Of a stretch of DNA of 64,000 bases, positions 57,252 to 64,000 are shown in pieces. Below the pieces are notes generated by a model. The model was given only the letters and a program-made list of their open reading frames with translations, was not told where the DNA came from and ran no database searches. Made by a program: the position numbers and the translations under genes. How positions within the stretch are numbered: the stretch's first letter is position 1; each line of letters starts with the position of its first letter. This stretch comes from Ferruginibacter lapsinanis (GTDB lineage Bacteria > Bacteroidota > Bacteroidia > Chitinophagales > Chitinophagaceae): NCBI RefSeq assembly GCF_020783315.1, contig NZ_CP086063.1, positions 248,001-312,000 on the forward strand, in the 5' to 3' direction.

Positions 57252-58205
57252 TTACCCTCCGATATGCAACATACTTAATTCACTCCCTACAAATTTAGCC
57301 ACCTGCTTTTGATCCATTGCCTGTTGCAATTTTTCGATCAATGTTTGGGTGTCCGTTACATGTTTCAACGAAATAGGATGATTGCTGCTGAGGCAACCAT
57401 ATATATTTCCATCGCTGTCTAACCGGAGCCTGTTGCAATCATGACAAAAAGGTTCGCTTTCATTAGCGATGATGCCAAACTTATTACCAGCTTCCGTCTG
57501 CCAGTAATTTGCTGTGGATGAATCTGCTCTATTGATCTTTTTAAAATTATATTTTGTTGCGATGGTTGATAAGATATCTTCCTGCGTAAATAAATACTTT
57601 GCCGGCTCTGCATGCAGATGGCCCATTGCCATTACTTCCAAAAAACGGATCGTAATATTTCTTGCAAAGGCATAATCAAGCAAAGGCAGTAGCTGCGTAT
57701 CATTCACCCCCTTCATTATCACTGCATTGATCTTTACCTGCAACCCTGCGTCAACAGCTTTATCAATTCCATCTAAAATACGTTGCACATGACTCCGTTT
57801 GCTCATTAAAAAGAATACATCTTCATCAATCGCATCCAACGAAACATTGATCGACCGCATGCCTGCATCTTTCATTTGTTCCGCCATTCTTTCCAATAAA
57901 AAACCATTGGTGGTCAGTTTTATTTCATCTATCCCCATAGCTTTAATTCCTTTGATCACAGGAATTAATTCATGATAAAGCAAAGGCTCCCCACCTGTAA
58001 GACGTATCGTTTCTAATTGCAACAGATCATGCAATTGTTGTATCGTTTGCAATAATGTTACTGAATCTACCGGTGCTGTATGATTAGCATCTTTGATATC
58101 ATCTTCTCCCATCGTACAATACACACAACTCAAATTGCACCTGCTGAGTAAACTTACTCTCAGTGTTTTAAAATCTCTGTTATATATATCTTTCAGTAAA
58201 TGCAT
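57252..58205 (-). CDS. moaA: GTP 3',8-cyclase MoaA
   Basis: From the ATG at 58205 the product has 317 residues. It carries out the first step of molybdopterin synthesis from GTP. The N-terminal radical SAM cluster is SRCNLSCVYCTMG (CxxxCxxC), with TGGEPLL. The second cluster at the C-terminus is in FCHDCNRLRLDSDGNIYGCL, and the protein ends GG as in MoaA. The upstream frame is open but not conserved. It lies 111 bp from moaD. Confidence 0.93.
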   Translation of the reverse strand: MHLLKDIYNRDFKTLRVSLLSRCNLSCVYCTMGEDDIKDANHTAPVDSVTLLQTIQQLHDLLQLETIRLTGGEPLLYHELIPVIKGIKAMGIDEIKLTTNGFLLERMAEQMKDAGMRSINVSLDAIDEDVFFLMSKRSHVQRILDGIDKAVDAGLQVKINAVIMKGVNDTQLLPLLDYAFARNITIRFLEVMAMGHLHAEPAKYLFTQEDILSTIATKYNFKKINRADSSTANYWQTEAGNKFGIIANESEPFCHDCNRLRLDSDGNIYGCLSSNHPISLKHVTDTQTLIEKLQQAMDQKQVAKFVGSELSMLHIGG

Positions 58206-58219
58206 TTTTAAATTTGGTG

Positions 58220-58948
58220 TTAACCAAATATCAGTTTTAGAGAAGCAATACACAAAACAAGCGCCAGTACATACCTCACTGTTATCAATTTATATTTTAC
58301 ACTTCCCATATAAGCACCTAACAAGCCGCCAATGATAGCTGCTGTTAACCATATCCAGGATGCGGATGTAAAGTTAATACCATTTGAAACAGCAGCCAAT
58401 CCCGATAGGGAATTACATACTATGAACAAGCTGCTTACTGCTGCGGCTTCCTTTGCATTGCCCCAAGCCAATAAAATAATGACCGGGCTTAAAAAAATTC
58501 CGCCACCAATATTTAAAAAACCTGAAGCAAAACCTATCACTGCTCCTATTACCAGTGCTGCAATAATGACCACATCTTTTTGATCTGTTTTTTCTTTGGG
58601 AGCTTTTGTAAGCAGTCGTATCACAGGAAAAATCAATGCTATACCTAACAATAATTTATACATATGTTCGCTGGTAGTAAAATGCGAACCCAAAAAAGCG
58701 CAGGGAATGGAGGTGATGAGAAAAGGCCAGGCCAGTTTCCATTTGAAATACCCGGCACGATAAAATTGTATGAATGCAATAGATGCAATAACAATATTTA
58801 ATATCAATACCACCGGCTTATAAACGGCTAAGGGAATGTTAAATAAAGTAAGCACTGCTATATATCCGCTTGCACCGCCGTGCCCAACAGAGGCATATAA
58901 AAATGCAACTATTAATAAAAGAACAGGGATCAAAATTTCTGCATTCAT
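58220..58948 (-). CDS. TauE/SafE family membrane transporter
   Basis: The 242-residue protein has seven or so hydrophobic helices, the N-terminal GHGGASGYIAVLTLF and the central FASGFLNIGGGIFLSPVIILLAW, both typical of the TauE/SafE (DUF81) anion-exporter family. Its stop lies 15 bp before moaA, and it begins one base after the rubredoxin-like gene. In this context it could carry nitrate, nitrite, sulfite or molybdate, but the substrate is not shown. Confidence 0.87.
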   Translation of the reverse strand: MNAEILIPVLLLIVAFLYASVGHGGASGYIAVLTLFNIPLAVYKPVVLILNIVIASIAFIQFYRAGYFKWKLAWPFLITSIPCAFLGSHFTTSEHMYKLLLGIALIFPVIRLLTKAPKEKTDQKDVVIIAALVIGAVIGFASGFLNIGGGIFLSPVIILLAWGNAKEAAAVSSLFIVCNSLSGLAAVSNGINFTSASWIWLTAAIIGGLLGAYMGSVKYKLITVRYVLALVLCIASLKLIFG

Positions 58949-60445
58949 CTAGCTTTCAATTAATGATGGCTTAGCAACAGGAACGAATTTTTCCTTTGCT
59001 GCACCGCAGGTAGGACATTCGTACGCATCGCTTAATTCAGCAAATGTAACGCCTGCCGCAATATCATTAACTGTATCTCCATAGATTTCATCGTAAATCG
59101 TAAAACAATCCGGGCATTGATGTATCAACTTAAGTGCAGGTTCTGTTTCTACAGGTTTAACCACCTTCCTGAATACATCATGATTTACATCTGTAGCCTC
59201 ATTTTTTAATTCATAATAATATTTACATAAAGAAAGCAGGTATGTTTCCAGATTCTCTCTCTCCACATCGCTTCTAAACAGAATATATTCTTTAGAATTA
59301 GGATTAAAATTGCTACTGTATAAAATATCAAAACGATCGGTGATCTTATATTTGACTGCAGCAGGTTTTTGTTGCTTGCGGATAATTACAGAGCCAAACA
59401 ATCCGGTCTTAGGTTTCGTTTTGATAGCAAAGAACAACCCGAAGGTCCTCACATCATCTTTATCAAACTGACGCACCAGGTATTTTTTTAAACTTAACCC
59501 TTCGTCGCACATATCTTCCACCTGCCAGTTCAATTCATTACTTGCATGACGAACATTGATACGATGTTCATTCAAAACAAAATCCCACAATTTTCTATCA
59601 GCTTGCTGAATACCGTTGATGATGATAGATTTCCATGGTGTAGTATACAACTGACCGATCTTTGTTTTTAAACAAACGCTGCAAACATCTTTTAAAAATG
59701 CCACGCTGAATAATTCATCTCTTTTATAAATACCCAACCAGGATTTATTACCATAACGGTTAAAGCCTTCGTAGTAAGGCATTCCAAAGTCAGGGATGAT
59801 CAACTCCTCGGTTGCAGGCTGTGTAATGTAACTGTCCTTATCATGTACCAATGCATACAATGCATTACCATTGATAAAATCTCTATCCTGAAACAACATT
59901 TTATTAGCCGCAATAATTGTCTCTATCGATTTAGATATTTTAGGAATATCTTCTGTGTAGATCAGCACCGGCCAGCGATACGTATGTGTTGTTTTCGGAA
60001 ACCGGATATACAGATACCAATAGTTACTTACATAAGAAGAAATAAAATTAATATTACCGGTAAAAAAAGGAACAAATGTCTGGCTGTTATCGTTGATATT
60101 AATTTTCAGTTTTGGTTCATAATTAAAAAGATCTAAAATGTCTTTATATACACCTTCGCTTAACCAGTTTGCATTTTGAAAAACATCCTCTGTTACATAA
60201 GAGCTTACAATATTCGGAAAATGCTCTTCATTCACTTCAAAAGACATTCCGATGTTTTGTAAGGTTTCAACAAAATCATATAAAAACTTTTCTGCCACTT
60301 TGCAATACAATTGTTGTCTCACGCCAAATTGCACATTTTTGATCTGAGCAGATTCTGCTGCACACATAATGGCATACATATCACCCGAAGAAACGATCCC
60401 CCCGGTCAGATTTATTTTTACGATATTGCTTTTTTTAACTAACAT
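58949..60445 (-). CDS. Rubredoxin-tailed protein of nitrate assimilation cluster
   Basis: The 498-residue protein ends in a rubredoxin domain (about 440-490) with CPDCFTIYDEIYGDT and YECPTCGAAKEKFVPV, the four iron-ligating cysteines. The N-terminal half begins VKINLTGGIVSSGDMYAIMC and FGVRQQLYCKV, resembling the ferredoxin-like half domains of nitrite/sulfite reductases. However, the siroheme/4Fe-4S cysteine pattern of those enzymes is absent; a lone CSVC (about 253) and MCDEG remain. Probably an electron-transfer partner in nitrate or nitrite reduction (inference). Its stop is next to the TauE/SafE start. Confidence 0.8.
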   Translation of the reverse strand: MLVKKSNIVKINLTGGIVSSGDMYAIMCAAESAQIKNVQFGVRQQLYCKVAEKFLYDFVETLQNIGMSFEVNEEHFPNIVSSYVTEDVFQNANWLSEGVYKDILDLFNYEPKLKININDNSQTFVPFFTGNINFISSYVSNYWYLYIRFPKTTHTYRWPVLIYTEDIPKISKSIETIIAANKMLFQDRDFINGNALYALVHDKDSYITQPATEELIIPDFGMPYYEGFNRYGNKSWLGIYKRDELFSVAFLKDVCSVCLKTKIGQLYTTPWKSIIINGIQQADRKLWDFVLNEHRINVRHASNELNWQVEDMCDEGLSLKKYLVRQFDKDDVRTFGLFFAIKTKPKTGLFGSVIIRKQQKPAAVKYKITDRFDILYSSNFNPNSKEYILFRSDVERENLETYLLSLCKYYYELKNEATDVNHDVFRKVVKPVETEPALKLIHQCPDCFTIYDEIYGDTVNDIAAGVTFAELSDAYECPTCGAAKEKFVPVAKPSLIES

Positions 60446-60476
60446 ATTCCATTCATTTTTGATGAATACACATCTA

Positions 60477-63400
60477 TTACACTTTAACGCTGATCAGTTT
60501 TTCAATACCGGCGATCACAGCTTCCTCCATGATCCTTTTTACTTCCGGCTTACAACTACCACAGCCCATACCTGCGCCGGTAGCAGTACATAATACATTG
60601 AATTCTGTACAACCCTCTGCTATCTTATTTTTAATATTACCACTACCAACATTATTGCAACTACAAACTAACTTTCCAATTACAGGTTCTGCTTTTTTGC
60701 CGCTACGTAATAATTGTAATCGTTTATCACTCAATTCAATTTTATTTGCGATCAATGATTTGAATTCTATAAACTCAGTCTTATCGCCTATCAGAATAGC
60801 TCCTACTAATCTGTCGTTATGAATGATACATTTTTTATAATAGCGTTTTGCTTTATCAATAAAAACGATCTCCTCATAATCCTTATCATTCGGACTTTCG
60901 GGAATACCCAGGCTACACAGATCGAATCCATGAATTTTTATGATATTCATTAACAGGCTTCCGTCGTAATAAGCAGCAATATCCCCTTGTAAATATCTGG
61001 CAACAACAGCCGCCTGTTCTTCGGCCGCTGCTGTTATTCCAAATAAGAAACCTTTGAATTCTGCAATTTCTCCTATGGCAAATATATTTGGGTCGCTGGT
61101 TTGCAAACGTTCGTTTACAATTACACCACGCTGACAGTTTAATCCTATTTCTCTTGCCAGCTCTGCATTGGGAACAGTACCAATTGCAATCACTAATGCA
61201 TCACAATCAATTTGCTTACCACTGGCAAGCCTGATGCCTGTTAGTTTTTCCTGACCATAAAATAATTGAACCTCATCATTATAGTATACATCACAGCCCT
61301 GATCAACCATTTCTTCATGTAACAACTGACTACCCAATACATCGAGTTGCCTGTCTAAGAACCTGGAGATACGTTGAATGATCGTAATTTTAATGCCTAC
61401 CTCACGAAGAGAAGCGGCCATCTCAAGTCCTAATAACCCTCCTCCCACTATTACCACATGCCCGTCTTTAGGAACATGGTTTTTGAAGTCATCCGCATCG
61501 GTACGACTACGCATGGTGAATATACCCGGCAATTGAGGTACATTTTTTGGCACTGCAGCACGGCTGCCGGTAGCCATCAGTAACACATCATAATAAGTCG
61601 TTTCGCCTCTCGAATCAACTACGAATTTATTTTCCCTATCAATTTTCTCTACACTAACACCACGGTGTAAACGAATATTAAAAATCGGTTCTTCTTCATC
61701 TGTCATTTTTATCAGTTGTTCCCATTTCTGCACGCCACTGATATAATCTGGCAACATTACACGATTATAGAAAGGATAATTTTCTTTACTGAAAATAACT
61801 ATCTCATCATCAGCATTGATCTCTCTGTAAGATTTTACAAACCCGAATGCTCCGGCTCCAGCTCCAATCACCACAATGCGTTGTTTTGGTTTCACATAGC
61901 ATTCAACCTTTACCGCACAGAATTTAAAATCCGGTTCCTTGGATATTGGGTCAAGCATCGGGCTGGTAATATTATTGGCTCTGTTCAGATCATTCCCTAA
62001 AATTTTACCCCAATGCATCGGCAAAAACACCACACCTTTTTTAATGCTATCGGTAATTTTCGCTTTTACCCTCACTTCGCCCCTGGCTGAAGTTACTACC
62101 ACTACTGCATCTTCTGTAATTTGTAACCGTTTTGCATCTAACGGATTAATTTCCAAAAATGCATTGGCTGTATGTTGGTTGAGTTTTTTAACTTTCCCCG
62201 TTTTGCTCATCGTATGCCATTGATCACGAACCCTGCCCGTAGTTAATATCAATGGAAAATCAGCACTTGGTTTTTCACTTGTGATCGTATCTGCCACGGG
62301 ATGAATAATGGCTTTTGTTGAAGAGGTGTAAAATATTTTGTCTTCAAACAAACGCTTTATACCATCGCCGGTTTCATTTTTAGCATATGGCCACTGCACA
62401 GTTTTTTTCTCTTTAATGATATCATAATCTAATCCGGAGATATCAATATTTGTTCCTTCGGTTAATTGTGCATGTTCTTTATAGATCGCATTGTAATTTT
62501 TAAAATTAAACCCGCTATAACCCATTTTTTTTGCAAAACGACAAATGATCTCCGTATCAGGCAATGCTTCACCGGGAGCATCTACAATTTTATTGAGGTA
62601 ACTGATCCTTCGTTCGCTGTTGGTCATTGTTCCCTCTTTTTCTGTCCATGAAGCCGCAGGTAAAATAACATCCGCATACTTCAATGTTTCGGGCTTATTA
62701 CTAACATCCTGCACCACCACGAATTTGGCTTTCTTTAACCCTTCTTCTGCAATGCGTACATTCGGCAAACTAACCAAAGGATTGGTACAAATGATCCAGA
62801 TCGCTTTTAATGTTCCTGCATTTAATGCATCAAACATCTCTGTTGCAGTTAAACCCGGTTTCTCTGAAATTTTAGTGCCTCCCCAGAATTTTTCAACCTC
62901 TTCTCTATGTGCAGGATTTGCCAGGTTACGATGAGCCGGTAATAAATTTGACAACCCTCCCACTTCTCTGCCTCCCATTGCATTCGGCTGCCCTGTTAAG
63001 GAGAATGGCCCTGAGCCCGGTTTCCCTATATGCCCTGTGATCAAATTCAGATTGATCAGGCTTAAATTTTTATTAACACCAATGGAGCTTTGATTCAGTC
63101 CCATTGTCCACATGGTAATAAAACCTTTTGCATCACCAATGTATTTGGCAGCCAGTCTTATATCCGCAGGAGAGATTCCGCATATTTCTGCAGATTCATT
63201 CAATGTTCTTTCAAAAACAATTGTTCTATATTTTTCAAAACCTTCTGTGTGATTTTTTACAAAATCAAAATCAATATCACCATTCTCGATCAGCAATCTT
63301 CCGATAGCATGATTTAAGGTAATATCTGTACCCGGATTTAATTGCAAATGCACATCAGCGATTGAACAAGTATCTGTTTTACGAGGATCTGCAACAATAA

Positions 63401-64000
63401 TTTTTACATGAGGATTAGCAGCTTTGTGAGCTTCTACCCTGCGCCAGATAATAGGATGACACCATGCAGGATTAGCACCTGTTACAAAAACACAGTCACT
63501 CAATTCAATATCATCATAACATACCGGCACACTGTCTTCTCCCAAACTCATTTTATATCCAACCACTGCACTACTCATACACAATCTTGAGTTGGTATCA
63601 ATATTATTACTACCGATAAACCCTTTGATCAGTTTATTGATCACATAGTATTCTTCTGTTAAGCATTGCCCTGAAACATAGAACGCTACTGAGTCCGGAC
63701 CATATTTATCAATAAAGGTTTTAAATACAGCAGCAGTTCTTTCCAACGCTTCATCCCAGCCCACTTTTTGCAAAGGCATATTCTTATTGAACCGCATTTG
63801 AGGATAAAGCAATCTGTCACTTTTATCATTTACGGTATAATGCAAATTCATGCCCTTACTGCAAAGCATCCCTTTATTTACCGGGTGATTCTTATCTCCT
63901 TCTACTGTAATATTTCCTTTTCTATCTTTATTAACTACAATACCACAACCTACACCACAATAGCAGCAGGTGGTGGTATTTGTATTTACGATATCGTTTT
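60477..64000 (-). CDS. Fused assimilatory nitrate reductase-NAD(P)H reductase (partial)
   Basis: The 5' end lies beyond the window; 1173 codons are visible. The order is: 4Fe-4S motif CCYCGVGC, then MLCSKG; a molybdopterin bis-MGD catalytic domain (to about residue 680; SRLCMSSAVVGYKMSLGED, GPFSLTGQPNAMGGREVGGL, GKIxGNDLNRANN region); an FAD/NAD(P)-dependent reductase (about 710-1090; VVIGAGAGAFGFVKSYREIN, VVIVGGGLLGLEMAA); and a BFD-type 2Fe-2S domain (CSCNNVGSGN, then MGCGSCKP). It would reduce nitrate to nitrite with electrons from NAD(P)H in one chain, like a NasA-NasC fusion. The N-terminal motif is outside the shorter ORF beginning at 63869 but is in frame up to 64000. Confidence 0.93.
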   Translation of the reverse strand, partial: NDIVNTNTTTCCYCGVGCGIVVNKDRKGNITVEGDKNHPVNKGMLCSKGMNLHYTVNDKSDRLLYPQMRFNKNMPLQKVGWDEALERTAAVFKTFIDKYGPDSVAFYVSGQCLTEEYYVINKLIKGFIGSNNIDTNSRLCMSSAVVGYKMSLGEDSVPVCYDDIELSDCVFVTGANPAWCHPIIWRRVEAHKAANPHVKIIVADPRKTDTCSIADVHLQLNPGTDITLNHAIGRLLIENGDIDFDFVKNHTEGFEKYRTIVFERTLNESAEICGISPADIRLAAKYIGDAKGFITMWTMGLNQSSIGVNKNLSLINLNLITGHIGKPGSGPFSLTGQPNAMGGREVGGLSNLLPAHRNLANPAHREEVEKFWGGTKISEKPGLTATEMFDALNAGTLKAIWIICTNPLVSLPNVRIAEEGLKKAKFVVVQDVSNKPETLKYADVILPAASWTEKEGTMTNSERRISYLNKIVDAPGEALPDTEIICRFAKKMGYSGFNFKNYNAIYKEHAQLTEGTNIDISGLDYDIIKEKKTVQWPYAKNETGDGIKRLFEDKIFYTSSTKAIIHPVADTITSEKPSADFPLILTTGRVRDQWHTMSKTGKVKKLNQHTANAFLEINPLDAKRLQITEDAVVVVTSARGEVRVKAKITDSIKKGVVFLPMHWGKILGNDLNRANNITSPMLDPISKEPDFKFCAVKVECYVKPKQRIVVIGAGAGAFGFVKSYREINADDEIVIFSKENYPFYNRVMLPDYISGVQKWEQLIKMTDEEEPIFNIRLHRGVSVEKIDRENKFVVDSRGETTYYDVLLMATGSRAAVPKNVPQLPGIFTMRSRTDADDFKNHVPKDGHVVIVGGGLLGLEMAASLREVGIKITIIQRISRFLDRQLDVLGSQLLHEEMVDQGCDVYYNDEVQLFYGQEKLTGIRLASGKQIDCDALVIAIGTVPNAELAREIGLNCQRGVIVNERLQTSDPNIFAIGEIAEFKGFLFGITAAAEEQAAVVARYLQGDIAAYYDGSLLMNIIKIHGFDLCSLGIPESPNDKDYEEIVFIDKAKRYYKKCIIHNDRLVGAILIGDKTEFIEFKSLIANKIELSDKRLQLLRSGKKAEPVIGKLVCSCNNVGSGNIKNKIAEGCTEFNVLCTATGAGMGCGSCKPEVKRIMEEAVIAGIEKLISVKV

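Overview
The window looks like a chromosome segment from a Bacteroidota bacterium, most likely family Chitinophagaceae (inference). Evidence: a type IX secretion (T9SS) sorting tail, promoters of the TAnnTTTG type, few Shine-Dalgarno sequences, a mitochondrial-type citrate synthase, a fused CcoN-CcoO oxidase subunit, an RHS protein with Bacteroidota-style core motifs, and low GC content. No tRNA, rRNA or CRISPR array was recognised.

Layout. 1-1.5 kb: a helical protein with an internal duplication, followed by a 21-bp tandem repeat tract and palindromic repeats. 1.5-7.8 kb: a 2108-residue secreted repeat protein with near-identical 861-bp units. 8.1-15.7 kb: rpoB and, separated from it by a divergent T9SS cargo gene, the ribosomal protein operon rplK-rplA-rplJ-rplL. 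rpoC is not downstream of rpoB, which has its own terminator. 16-23.7 kb: DUF2130 protein, MtfA-like peptidase, thioredoxin-fold protein, UbiX, LolA, CTP synthase and citrate synthase. 23.9-31.1 kb: an enigmatic peptide-ligase-type cluster (circularly permuted ATP-grasp/alpha-E protein, transglutaminase, transglutaminase-DUF2126 amidoligase). 31.2-35.1 kb: an RHS protein with a C-terminal zincin (HEGLH) toxin-like domain, an overlapping lipoprotein that is the likely immunity partner, gene remnants, a perfect 25-bp-arm palindrome and a 31-copy heptanucleotide repeat. 35-42 kb: accessory secreted proteins, an IS3-family element with a frameshift signal, a DUF6261-like gene with another 21-bp repeat tract, and a gene bracketed by 40-bp inverted repeats.

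42-55.3 kb: a TPR protein, a LOG-family protein, and a complete cbb3 cytochrome oxidase operon (ccoI, ccoS, ccoN/O fusion, ccoQ, ccoP, ccoG, ccoH/fixH and two membrane proteins). It is followed convergently by a two-component pair, a PAS histidine kinase and a receiver-Crp/Fnr fusion regulator. 55.4-64 kb, minus strand: molybdenum cofactor genes (mobA, moaE, moaD, moaA), a TauE/SafE transporter, a rubredoxin-tailed protein and a large fused assimilatory nitrate reductase that runs off the right edge. The Mo-cofactor genes would supply bis-MGD to this reductase. The oxidase, the redox-type regulator and the nitrate genes together suggest life at low or fluctuating oxygen (inference).

The most unusual items are: the paired 21-bp A/B repeat tracts beside two helical-protein genes; the RHS-zincin and lipoprotein pair; the ATP-grasp/alpha-E/transglutaminase/DUF2126 cluster; the nitrate reductase fusion; the disrupted rpl-rpoBC order; and a ccoI gene whose conserved N-terminus has no ATG, GTG or TTG start.
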